64,000 bases of DNA from Athripsodes cinereus (GCA_947579605.1 OX388317.1:20851384-20915383); one strand, 5' to 3'; counted from the first letter of the stretch, positions 53,000 to 62,937 are shown. Numbers and translations: made by a program. Notes: a model not told the origin generated them from the letters alone.

Positions 53000-55050
53000 T
53001 CACATTGTATTCATATTTGTCTTTACAACATATTCCTTTACACATCCCCTGAACCTCTCATAACAAAGAACGGATCGCACTTCACTGGGTAGTTCATTGA
53101 AATGTTTTATTCCTAGGTATGAATAGTGCCGCTGTGCTATATCCTTCCTGCACAACGGTATGGGCAATTTATTTATTAGTCTTAAGACTCTACTGTTTGA
53201 TATTTCTCGTCTCACAGGAGAAGTCCTATGTTCCTTGAACACCTGAAGTATCGCAGACCGCACGTATAAGCTGTCGACCGTTAAAACTTTTGCCTCTGAA
53301 TATAGCTCTCTCGACGGGTAGTCAATGGGCTTCTTAAACATTATTTTTAATAACAGCCTTTGAGCTATACACAGTGGTGCCAAGTTGGTCGGATATGCTC
53401 CCCCCCAGCCAATGATACCATACTGGATCACTGACTGAGCCAACGCAAAGTACACAGATCTCAAGTGGGCCTCATGGAGAAAATTTCTGAGTTCTAGAAA
53501 AATGTAAATCAGTTTCCTCAGCCTTTTAACGGTTTTCTCAATGTGTGTTTTCCATTTAATATTAGTATCGATATGAACTCCGAGGTACTTTATTTCTTTT
53601 AGTGAACTAAGTCTCGCACAAGATCTGTCACACTGGGTGTTCCCGCATTGCGATGAGTGGACACACACGCTTAGACCTGAGGGTTCACCGGATCGGTTAA
53701 CGGCAAATGGAACAAGCGCAGTTTTTTCCGTGTTCAATGATAAGAGGTTTCGATCAAACCAACTTTTTAATACAACCATATCACTATTTGCAATGTGTTC
53801 AACTTCAAGCCATGTTTTACCTTTAGTAATAAGCACCGTATCGTCCGCGTAAGCAATTATTCTACTATTAATGGGGAGGGAGAACATATCATTTACATAA
53901 ATGACAAACAAAATCGGTCCCAGGACCGTCCCTTGTGGGATCCCGTATTCCGAAGTCTCCGGTCGACTGAAAGTACTATTGACTTTAGTAACCTGCCTTC
54001 GATCCTTAAGATAGCTTTCAAAGAGTGATAAAGCTTTACCCGTAACTCCGATGTTTTTCAATTTGGCAATCATTAAGTTATGTGATACACTATCGAAAGC
54101 TTTTCTCAGGTCGATGAATATTCCCGCACATTTCTCACCAGCATCCAGGGCACCGTAAACCTCAGAAGTAAAAGCAGATATGGCATCACTAGTTCCCAGG
54201 CCGGGCATAAAACCAAACTGCCCCTTATTTATAATATTGTTCTTGGTAAGATAATCCAATAACCTGTTCTTAATGATCCTCTCAATAATCTTGGCAATGC
54301 ATGAGACAAGCGAGATTGGACGATAATTATTTAATTCTCCACGTTCACCAGACTTAAAAATGGGTGTAACTATTGCAGTTTTATAATTTTGAGGAAAAAT
54401 TCCAGTCTTTAGACAAACGTTTATGATATATGTTAACGGTTCAATGATACACGGTTTTATTGTAGTTAGTATCTTTTTTGTGATCCCGTCGAAGCCAGGA
54501 GCAGAATCCCCTTTCATACCTGTGATTATACGTTCGATCTCGCTTTGTGTTACTTCTTCAAAAGATGCAATCGAGCAATTTGCCCCGCTGTCAGCAATCG
54601 TCGGGCAGACAGAAGGGGAGGCACCACCCGAGAGAATTCTTTCAGCAAGATTGTTTCCAACACTAGAAAAATGTTTGTTAAACATATTAGCTACTACTTC
54701 CGGCCTGTCCGACACATGAATACGAACAACTCCGTCGTTGATGTATTTTATATCTACCTTTTTCTTTTCTCTACCTGTCGCCTCATCTATTGTCGACCAA
54801 ATCTTTTTACTATCATTTTGGGAATACCTAATCTTTTCAGCAAAATATTCGTTTTTTGACTTTCTAATTAGTAAACATAATTGATTTCTATATTTTTTGT
54901 AATATTTTAGTAGACCTTCATTGTTGGGGTATCTTTTGGTAAGTATGAATGTCTTCTGTTTATGCCTAACCGATACCAACAATCCCCGCGTGATCCATGG
55001 TTTCAGCCGTCTAGTTTTGTTATTGCAAGACAAGCCCGTTTTATGGGATG
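53000..55050 (-). pseudogene. LINE reverse transcriptase (CR1/L2/Daphne-like), 5'-truncated
   Basis: A 677-codon minus-strand frame, open from TTG, so the true start is upstream and lost. It holds the pre-RT linker (KPWITRGLLVSVRHKQKT, KKIWSTIDEATG). RT motifs follow: APGFDGITKKIL, AIVTPIFKSG, NNYRPISLVS, QFGFMPGLGTSDA, FIDLRKAFDSVSH, GIPQGTVLGPILFVIYVNDM and catalytic IIAYADDTVLITK. The thumb region is IKYLGVHIDTNIKWKTHI, and the C-terminus has PLCRKDIAQRHYSYLG. No stops or frameshifts in RT. The AP endonuclease that should precede it is missing. It resembles the C-terminus at 56896-57219. Confidence 0.92.
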
Positions 55051-55084
55051 CAAGATTTACGTAATAACTTAAATAATAACTAAT

Positions 55085-55600
55085 TATAATGTTGAATAAA
55101 TTGGGATTCTTGAGTGTGAAAAAACTTATTTACTATCAAACAATGATTTTTGTGTACAAAATTAAAAAAGGACTACTGCCAAGTTACATGTTGTATGAAA
55201 ATGTTAAATTTGCACACACATGACTGTTTTTTTTTTTCAGAATTATAAATCATGATATGGTGTTTACAAACTGTTTGCAATCAATAAATAAAATCAATAT
55301 CAAATATTATCACAAATAAAATAGTAAATAAATGGACAACAAATACTTCATTACCAAATCATATTCATTGTTAGTAGGTATAATAATATGCAATAAGATA
55401 TTCATAATTATCCAACAAGAAGTCGCGATCAATTTCGACTCAGAAAACCAAGACTTGTAGCAACAGAAAAAAGTGTTTATTATCATGAATTAAATTTCTT
55501 TAATAAATTACCTAGCGAGGTACGAAACGCGAAATCTTTAGGTATTTTCCGTAAAAGATGTTATGAATGTATAAAGAACATGAATAATCTCTAAATACTT
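55085..55600 (+). pseudogene. LINE C-terminus in two pieces
   Basis: 55093-55203 reads NKLGFLSVKKLIYYQTMIF and KIKKGLLPSYML. 55400-55592 reads FRLRKPRLVATEKSVYYHEL and NFFNKLPSEVRNAKSLGIF up to a stop. ~190 unrelated bases separate them. This is the C-terminal end of the family whose middle appears at 47405-47465 (VQNRGMRAILGFGR normally precedes LGFLSVKKL). Confidence 0.75.
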
Positions 55601-55604
55601 GCAT

Positions 55605-56300
55605 ATATGTAATGTGATACAATGCATACATTAGATATTATGTTTCTTACTTATAGGAAATTCCCTAGTAAACCATTTAACTTGAATAATTTTGATTATT
55701 TGATATACATTTCATACGCACAGGTGTTTTAGTTACATATTGTAACTTTGAATGATTTTCTGAATTTTGACAGAATGACTTAATACTATGTACATGTACC
55801 TATATGTAATTGTTTTTTTTTTATCTCTTGTTGGAATATATTTGGTATTCTTATTATGGTAGAGTAACATTAAGTATGATTTTTTTCTCTTATTTTATTT
55901 CCTGTGATTTGGAATATCAGACATATATATTTACCTTCTTTGTATTCTTATTATTGTAGAGTGATTAAGTATTTGTATTCTTATTATTGTAGAGTGATTA
56001 AGATTGTTTTTTTTTCCTGTGATTTAAAATATCAGACTAATATTTGTCTTTCTTACTGGAGTGTATTTATCGTCTTAATGGAATGTGTTAATAGTCTTAT
56101 TAGAATGCAGTTAAATATATTGATAATTTATTAATTAAGATAATTGAAATAGAAAATAAGTATAATAATGGTAGTTAAACATAAGGTTATTATAAGTTAT
56201 AAATTAAATGCTATATTTATAACTTGATTAAATAAATAAATAATAAATAAATATAATACAACAATATTTTTTTTGTGTGAGATAGTTACGTAACTTATTT
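55605..56300. other. AT-rich, short duplications, no gene
   Basis: A ~35-base stretch (tttgtattcttattattgtagagtgattaa) occurs twice in tandem near 55938-55998. No coding signal. Confidence 0.45.
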
Positions 56301-56302
56301 GT

Positions 56303-56680
56303 TTATATATTGGCATCTCTAGCACTTATATTCGCTCTAAGTTCGTTCATTGTGATAGCTTCAGCTGTCATTAACATTGATCTACTTTCTTCATTGGGAA
56401 TGTCATGTGCAGGAAGAATGCTCTCGTCGGAAAATTGTATAGGAGTGGTGGGATGTTCAACACAAGTTCTGTTAGTCAACCAAATGTTCTTGGAGATGAG
56501 CCACGTGTTAATATACAATCTATATTTGTAATAGAGACCAACCATCATACCCAGGAATAAACAAATCATTAACATGATGCATATAACAATTATTATACTA
56601 GATCTTTCACACAGTCCAGTTATATCTATATCAGAAATATTCTCCCCATTTACACATGTAGTTTCATTGTAGTCATTCAC
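56303..56680 (-). CDS. TIR-less last exon of Toll paralogue
   Basis: Acceptor tttcag at 56686-56681. It encodes VNDYNETTCVNGENISD and GLCERS (end of second cap), helix IIIVICIMLMICLFLGMM, VGLYYKYRLYINTWLISK, NIWLTNRTCVEHPTTPIQF, and a tail ending AITMNELRANISARDANI. In the intact Toll the same order is YYKYRLEIKVWLYSKDIWW, ~171 residues of TIR, HPTTPSTPP..., ITMNGLRVNGNARHSDV. The deletion keeps the frame and both flanks. C-terminal homology shows the loss is internal and not a premature stop. Confidence 0.92.
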   Translation of the reverse strand: MNDYNETTCVNGENISDIDITGLCERSSIIIVICIMLMICLFLGMMVGLYYKYRLYINTWLISKNIWLTNRTCVEHPTTPIQFSDESILPAHDIPNEESRSMLMTAEAITMNELRANISARDANI

Positions 56681-59600
56681 CTGAAATCAACAATAATGGA
56701 ACATGTATTTATTTATTTATTTATATATTTTACATGGCAGAGCCTTTTACATGTTTTACTAAAAAAAACAACAATAACAATTTGACAGACGATGACAAAA
56801 ATACTGCTCGTAGCAGCATGCTCATAAATCGATGAAAAAAAAATTACTTATAAGTATTCCTGAATTTGTTGGAACAAAACTAAATTTTATTCGAAATGAT
56901 AAGTCAAACAATTATTGCCTGGGGTGGAACATTCAAGACTAACATAAGATCTGTGACTGTGACTCAAAAACTAATTATCAAAATAATACTCCGTAATCCA
57001 AAAATGTTCCCCACGGATGAACTCTTCAGAATTTTCGAGGTTCCTACAGTGGAGCAGTTATATAGGAATATAGCAGTACTACCAGTACATAGAGAGAATT
57101 TTAATGGCCAAGTCGCTGATACAATTCGAAGTCGAAGATCATATATAATGGGTAATTTATCTGTACCTATGTGTAGAAAAACTATTTCACAGCATTTACA
57201 AGGGTACAAAGTGGTTTAATAAGTTGCCAAAGGAACTGAAAAACATCGGTATTTATAAGATGTTTAAAAATAAAATAAGTTTAATGAAAGAAAAAAATAA
57301 TAATTTAGATTGTAAAAAAAATTGTTATTAAGTAGAACATATCTAGAGTAAGAATTAGTTGAGTTTATTATTGTTTAGATGTGTAAAATTAAAAATACTG
57401 AAAATCTAGTGTATAACTCTTTTAATGGGATAGGAACCAATACATTTTTAAGTGTATTTTAGTAAATGTGTAATGTATATGTATTTTTGTTAGAGTTTTA
57501 TAATAAATTTTAAAAAAATTATGAAATTAGTCTATTACCATTCGTCTTTTGATAAAAATTGCCGGTTACGGATATTCATTTTTTACAGTCTTATCACAAC
57601 AAGATATTTAAATTCCGCGGCCGCTTGATCATGTTATATGTAAGAAAGTGTAGATCCGGAAGTTCTGTTTGCAACAGTGTGACCAGATTTGGTAGTTTCC
57701 TACTTTCTTTTTTGGTAGTTTTTGAGGCATCGGCAAGAATGTTTAGTAGTTTTTGGTAGTTTTTGTATTTAGTCGGTAATTGGTAGATAAATTATCGGGT
57801 ACTTGGGAAAAGTACCCGATACTTACTGATTCGAAAATAATTGTCGGTACAAATACCGAGTACATTGTAGAAAAAGGTACTGCGAGAAAACATTGTTGAA
57901 GAAAACCGAGGAGTTTTTAAAATACTTCAAATTGCTATACCATTTTAAGAATTTAGTAGTTTTTGACTTCCCCATTTAGTAGTTTTTGAAAATATAATCT
58001 GGTCACACTGGTTTGCAATGCGTGTGTGGGGCACTTGCTTATCAGATGGTCTATTGTTTATATCATTCCAGATGCGCTTGCTGGATGGTAAGTTCACTCA
58101 TCCCCATTTGTGTAATTTAGAAGCAGTACATCCTGAGAAAGAAAGTGTCAGCGACCTGTACGGGGCAACATATACTCTTTTTTCTTCTAAAACTGCCTCG
58201 TGGCATGGAAAAAGTTCTGTCAGCGTAACATTTTATAACCCACAAATTACTCATGCCTCATGAACTTCCACAGGTAATCACTTATGGTGATGATTAATGA
58301 GATTCATTTAGATCAGTGATTCCCAAAGTGGTCCAAGTGGACCCCTGGGGGTCCACGAATCCATAGTTAAAGTATCGGATATTCGGTAAAAGCAACAGAT
58401 ATAAACATAGTCGGTACAAATACCCGTCTATTTTCTCACAGTACCTTTGTAGAAAAAGGTACTGTGAGAAAATATTCTGTAAGAAAACCAAGGAGTTTTT
58501 GAAATATTTCTAATTCCTATACCATTTCGAAAATTTAGCGAAGAGGGGGGGGGTAGAAATACAGGAAGTCTACCGGAACCAGCAAATTTTTGAAAGTGGT
58601 CCATGAGGTCCTTTGCTGGTCCACATGTTGAGTGTATTAATTGTTAACATGTTATGTTATGACTGTTTAATTCTTTAATATTGTAAAAATAAATAAATGA
58701 GAGAAAAAAAGTTTGGGAACCTCTGATTTAGATAATTAATTTTTAAAGGAAAAGTTATAATTATACTTACGATTTCACAATTTGTGTGTAGATAGGAAAA
58801 TAAATAATAATTATCACAGGAACATTGAAATGGATTCCCAGATACCCATAGGCTCATTAGTTTTTTAGATTGTCTCAGTACATTTATGGAATCATGATGT
58901 ATAAATTTCAAACTATTGTTTCTTAAATCCAGGACCTACAATATGGAATTTAAAACATTAATTAGATCCATAGATATAGGTATATTAACAAAGACAAACA
59001 TACAGTTTGAGAATACTCGGCGCACAATTTAAAAGTTGCAAATTGCACAAATACCTATATTATTCTAGTATCTTGTATAGCATACCATTCCAGGAATACC
59101 TATATGTCCAGGAATTACAAAATTGAAATTATTGAAGAAAATCTATCTACCTATACCCTCACGCCATGTCTCAGGTGGGATAGGCAGAGAGAACGGAACG
59201 CCATATTGATCTATAAATAAATAAATCTTTATTGGCCCTAATTTTACATAAATACATATAGGTACAATAATTTGTTTTCGTCTAGGATCGCATTGGCCTT
59301 GAGCTGTAATGATCCTTGTAAGAATCGTCTTATTGTCAGTAATAATAATAATGCATTACAAAAAGTGGCAACTAACAAAAATAGCCTAAAAGGCGGACTT
59401 GTTGCTGAGCAATATCTTCCAATCAACCCTAAACTTTAACATATAAAAATGAGTATATGTCTACCTTAATAATCAAAATGAATATTAAAATAAACAAATA
59501 AAAGTACAAGAACCCAAAGTGAAAAAATTCTAAATTAATGAATAAATTACTATTACCATTGCTATACCCTCGCGTCATATTCCAGGAGGGGTAGGCAGAG

Positions 59601-62189
59601 AGAACGAAATGCCATATAGATCTATCCTTACATACTTCCTTCGCTTCCTCTACATTCATCCAGTTTCTCATACATGCACGTCGATTTCACTTACTCAACA
59701 AGCGGCCGTTCTTAAAAATTTGGTCGCGTGATCAAGCCACGTGGTTCTTGGACGTTCTCGCTTCCTCACACCACTTCTTTCAGACAAATAAATCCCCTTC
59801 GTCATCCTCTCATCTTGCATTCGCTCAACATGTCCAAACCATCGTAACTTGTTTACACGCATTCTGTCCACAACACTCCTCTCACATCCGCTCATTCTCC
59901 TGATATCCTCATTCTTATCGGTACCAGAATGGTATTGTGCACTAGCATTTTCGCCATGTTCGACACACTGCTATTGCTAACAATGGGTCGAAGTGCACCA
60001 TTCACTCTAGATAAATCTGAATAAATCAAAAACCTGAATTAATTATACACCTATATGTATAAACATACATACATAAGATAAAATAAAATAGTAAAATATA
60101 AACATCTATTCTTGGATACTTTTTTCGTTTCCTCTACATTCATCCAGTTTCTCATTTAAACGAGCCAATTTCTCTTACTCGAGAAAGGTTGAGACGCGTG
60201 CTGTCGGAGTATGAGGTTAGTGAGGTTCTTCACTTAAGAAATTACGCGTATCATCTGGATGCACTCACCCCATACTCCGACAGCACGCGTCTCAATCTTT
60301 CTCGGTTCACACGTTCGTAAGCCTTCTCCAAGATTTGATCATTTAAAAAAGTTTCATGCACATACCTTATGTTACACCCAGCTTTCCTTCGCTCTCTCTC
60401 TATCAAAATTCTACCGTATAGTTTTTGAAGAAAAATTATTGAAATTATTGTATTTACCCGAATATTCTTTGGAATATCCTTGCTCAATAATACACCAATG
60501 TTGTTCCCTTTTAGAAACAGTTTTGTAATTCTGTGAAAATGTGACATACTATCTTCATCATCTCCATATAACTTCGGTGCCAGACTGGTCAAATTATTCC
60601 ATTCATAATACATCTCAACTTCATTGTATTTCAGAGTACCATAAGTGTATGGTCTTATATTGTTATCTACTTTTATCTTAGAACAATTCACTACCAATAT
60701 TCTGACATTATGATATAATCTGTAGGAATATTTACATTGTTCATGTTTGGTGTCATTAATTTCACACAGAAGATCATCAAGTTTGACATTGTTTATGGAT
60801 ACATCCTTCATATTTACTGGGGAATCGCATTTCATATTCCGATGGTCAGTCAGTGAGATTTTTGTTTTATTTTGTATTTCTTCTCTGTTTTGTACAAATT
60901 CTACAAAACTTGTCAACAAACAGTCACAATGTAGAGGGTTCATTTCCAAATTCACATAGTTAAATGGAACATCTTCATCTAAACTTTCAGTAGAATAAAT
61001 ATCTGTAAAGTTGATGCTTGTCATATTGTTCATTGATAGGTTTATATACAGTCTATTATGTGAATTGAATTGTAGATCATTGAACTAAAAAGAAACAGAA
61101 ATGGAAGTTAAAACTTCTTGAGTTTATTTGCTGATGGAATGTTGGGATACAAACATATAATTGCATACATTGTAAAAGGGCAAAAAACGACTTCTTGGAA
61201 AATTAATCACTATTCAAATTAAATTATCATATTACGAAGTAGAATTAAAATAAAAATTCATAGATACTATTTCGGCATTTCCAACAAGTGAGTTAGCCAG
61301 CGGACCTATGTAAACGCATGTAAATATGCAAGTGGTCCTCTCCGTGTCAATAGAAGTCAAGAGATTCAGGTTGGATAGTATACCTACCTGATCATTGTTG
61401 AATCAAAGATCTTGGATGTCTTTTATAATTATGATGTTTCACAAAATGACAACACGGAGATCCCGATAACCAAATGTTAATCAATTCCTTATTTTCTTGT
61501 CGTGATGTATGTTCATTGTTCCAAAATATGCTTTGCACTGCTGTGTTAAAAGTAAATAACTTACCTTAATATGGGTAATCTCGTTGTAACTGACGTCAAA
61601 TTTCTTTAGATATCGTAATTCAGTTCGCCAATCCGACCAAATCTTAGTAATTTTATTGTGACTTAAATTGAGGTCTACAAGACTCGTAAGATATTCAAAT
61701 GGTGTATTGTTAATTTCTTTTTTTTCTTGCAACACATACCATAAGTGTAAAGCGACATATGGATCCATGCTAAAATTTTCAGATAAATCAGAATTCGAGT
61801 TTTATAACTGCTTACTTTGTTGAACTCCATAATTTAATGTAAATAAATACAAAAAAAAAGTTTTGTAGAGTTATACTACCTATGTACTTTTATTCACTGA
61901 CCAAGTTTCGACATGTTATGTCTTTTTCAAACTTGAATATACTATGTATGTACTTTTATTCAGTGACCAGATTTCGACATGTTACCTATGTCTTTTTCAA
62001 ACTTGAAAAAGACATAACATGTCGAAACCTGGTCACTGAATAAAGGTAAATAATATAACTCTACAAAGTTTTTTTGTTAATATTTACTCTATATCAGAAT
62101 TCGTTTGTGGAAAAGACCAGGAAATATCCTTTAGACGGTTGCGGCTCATTTGTAGTGACTTCAAAGCTTTCAAGTTAATGAATAATACC
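56303..62189 (-). CDS. Toll paralogue lacking the TIR domain (5' part outside window)
   Basis: Exons, read on the minus strand: 62189-(62088 or 62093), 61769-61565 (or from the target-duplication copy near 61797), 61084-60458, 58935-58771, 56680-56303. Each aligns with the matching exon of the Toll gene at 25846-35867 and uses the same intron phases (2,0,0,0). It encodes an LRR ectodomain, two cysteine caps, a transmembrane helix and a short tail. The final exon goes from KNIWL to a tail beginning EHPTTP without any TIR. The first LRR exon should lie beyond 62.2 kb and is not visible up to 64 kb. The LRR exon is also split by a transposon (61798-62092). Apart from that every frame is open and all splice sites are GT-AG. 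It could be a membrane decoy for Toll ligands, or a young pseudogene. Confidence 0.82.
56702..56860 (-). repeat. LINE 3' end in paralogue intron
   Basis: tatttatttatttatttata plus 'acatggcagagccttttaca', as at 37205-37320. Confidence 0.45.
56890..57300 (+). pseudogene. LINE C-terminus (Daphne/L2-like)
   Basis: The frame 56896-57219 reads MISQTIIAWGGTFKTNI, QKLIIKIILRNPKMFPTDEL and LSVPMCRKTISQHLQGYK. After a frameshift it reads NKLPKELKNIGIYKMFKNK. It aligns with the tail of the LINE at 53000-55033 (VIQYGIIGWGGAYPTNL, LPIPLCRKDIAQRHYSYL) on the opposite strand. Confidence 0.8.
57675..58010. mobile_element. hAT-type MITE with exact 8-bp duplication
   Basis: Terminal repeats CAGTGTGACCAGATT and inverse are flanked by gtttgcaa at 57667-57674 and 58011-58018. 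Interior phrases tttagtagtttttg (four times) and a 'gtacttgggaaaagtaccc' hairpin are present. It shares an internal module (gtcggtacaaataccg...cctataccatttt) with the element at 58314-58725, although their ends differ. Confidence 0.92.
58314..58725. mobile_element. hAT-type MITE with exact 8-bp duplication
   Basis: CAGTGATTCCCAAAG and the imperfect inverse GTTTGGGAACCTCTG form the ends. atttagat flanks it at 58306-58313 and 58726-58733. It contains the hairpin 'cacagtacctttgtag-aaaaaggtactgtg' and the module shared with 57675-58010. It lies in the intron before exon 58935-58771, 45 bases from its donor. Confidence 0.92.
58771..58935 (-). CDS. Toll paralogue exon: juxtamembrane LRR and second cap
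   Basis: Acceptor attgtag, donor GTAAGT, phase 0. VLDLRNNSLKFIHHDSINV, LWVSGNPFQCSCDNY and LHTNCEI align residue by residue with Toll exon 30775-30939 and have the same length (55 codons). One extra cysteine (TNCEI) is present. Confidence 0.92.
59150..60010 (-). pseudogene. LINE-A C-terminus, interrupted
   Basis: 59150-59210 carries the extreme C-terminal end. A LINE 3' end (59215-59440, ataataataat and 'gttgctgagcaatatcttcc') lies between. 59571-60010 carries the main segment (SVVDRMRVNKLRWFGHVERM, RGRPRTTWLDH) with a deletion around 59918. It is probably two insertions side by side. Confidence 0.7.
60085..60425. pseudogene. LINE-A RT fragments in opposite orientations
   Basis: 60085-60178 is LINE-A tail on the minus strand. 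60179-60240 on the plus strand reads RERLRRVLSEYEVSEV. 60251-60425 on the minus strand reads ERRKAGCNIRYVHE...EKAYERVNRERLRRVLSEYG, a reverse-transcriptase segment. 60179-60222 and 60264-60302 are inverse copies. Such a layout fits a twin-priming (5' inversion) LINE insertion. Confidence 0.6.
60458..61084 (-). CDS. Toll paralogue exon: first cap and LRR
   Basis: Acceptor ttttag, donor GTAAAT, phase 0. FNDLQFNSHNRLYINL, NMTSINFTDIY, the cap NPLHCDCLLTSFV with KCDSP and LLCEIND, then HEQCKYSYRLYHN...VNCSKI, TSLAPKLY, ITKLFLKGNNIGVLLSKDI. Compared with Toll, the LRR N-cap has lost two cysteines (CPRSCSC became CKYS). The frame reads on into the intron to 60251; that extension is LINE sequence. 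Confidence 0.92.
61265..61440 (+). repeat. dispersed repeat C, copy in paralogue intron
   Basis: Shows 'gtgagttagccagcggacct', 'gtggtcctctccgtgtcaat', 'caggttggatagtatacc' in family order. Confidence 0.65.
61565..61797 (-). CDS. Toll paralogue exon, downstream half of split LRR exon
   Basis: Donor GTAAGT after ITHIK at 61565. From the target-duplication copy (61797) it reads SNSDLSENFSMDPYVALHL, then LVDLNLSHNKITKIWSDW and FDVSYNEITHIK. If the insert is spliced out, the exon would start at 61769 after ttttag. Confidence 0.85.
61798..62092. mobile_element. foldback element inside a Toll paralogue exon
   Basis: It is flanked by the identical 11-mer ATCAGAATTCG at 61787-61797 and 62093-62103, a target duplication in the coding frame. 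The element contains 'gtagagttatac' / inverse arms, two 'tttcgacatgtta' blocks and a right arm GACAT-AAC-ATGTC-GAA-ACCTGGT-C. This has the layout of the hammerhead-bearing foldbacks at 7206 and 38321, with a degraded core. The variable-length duplication suggests reverse-transcription-type insertion. Confidence 0.88.
62088..62189 (-). CDS. Toll paralogue exon, upstream half of split LRR exon
   Basis: Acceptor gtttcag, entered in phase 2 exactly as Toll exon 27609-27939. VLFINLKALKSLQMSRNRL, KDISWSFPQTNSD align with the start of that exon. Reading on gives IE and a stop inside the insert. GTAAAT at 62087-62082 could serve as a donor. Confidence 0.85.
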
Positions 62190-62935
62190 CTGAAACGATA
62201 AGAAAAGTTTTAGATTAGCTACGACGTGAAGACTGTAGAGTAAAAACTGGCAGGGTAATAACTGGGTTTTTAATTTTATTTATTGAATCAGAGTCTACAG
62301 TTTTCTTACGATACACAATAACAATGGAGTAATCATTTTCTGATTTATAAACCAATCTAGATTAATCATTCCAATTCATTCAACTCGCCGACCAGACAAC
62401 CTATTTGAATAAGTATTAAATATGTAAGTATGTTGTCCATGGTATACATACATACATATTACGTGAACTTCCTTTCGGTTAATTTTTTTACAGATCAATT
62501 AATTAATCTAGAGCGGCTTAAAAATCAAAATACAATTAACATCTACACTTCTTAGCAAGTAAAATTCAGTTCCCAACCAATAATTTTGTTAAAAATTCAT
62601 AAATATAACAATATGCTCAGCAACAAGTCCGCCCTGCAACAATAATTTACTTTCGGGGTGTACGAAATTAAATGTGGGGGCTTCAACAACCTATACATAT
62701 GACAGACATTTAGGAACTTAAAGGCTAGAATTGACGAACACCGATTACAATTTTTCAGAATTCGCAAAGCATTATAATAGAAACTGACCACTCCTTTAGT
62801 AACCATAGTTTAAAATTATTACATACCCATACATACCGACCATCGTTGACAGCACTGGAAGCAATAGAAATTAATAAAAATAATAACTCGACTAGAACAG
62901 CAACAACCGAGGGTTTTATGCTAGCAATTCAAGAT
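62190..62935. other. paralogue intron, no LRR exon visible
   Basis: Scanned for the expected first LRR exon on the minus strand and found none. 62605-62800 has LINE-3'-end-like phrases (gctcagcaacaagtccgccc also resembles 59395-59410). Confidence 0.45.
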
Positions 62936-62937
62936 CA

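Noticed and set aside
57559..57759. 66-codon frame in the paralogue intron
   Set aside because: It crosses the left end of a hAT MITE; no motif.
60251..60457. Reading Toll paralogue exon 60458-61084 through to 60251
   Set aside because: GTAAAT at 60457 matches the conserved donor position; the extension is LINE-A reverse-transcriptase sequence.
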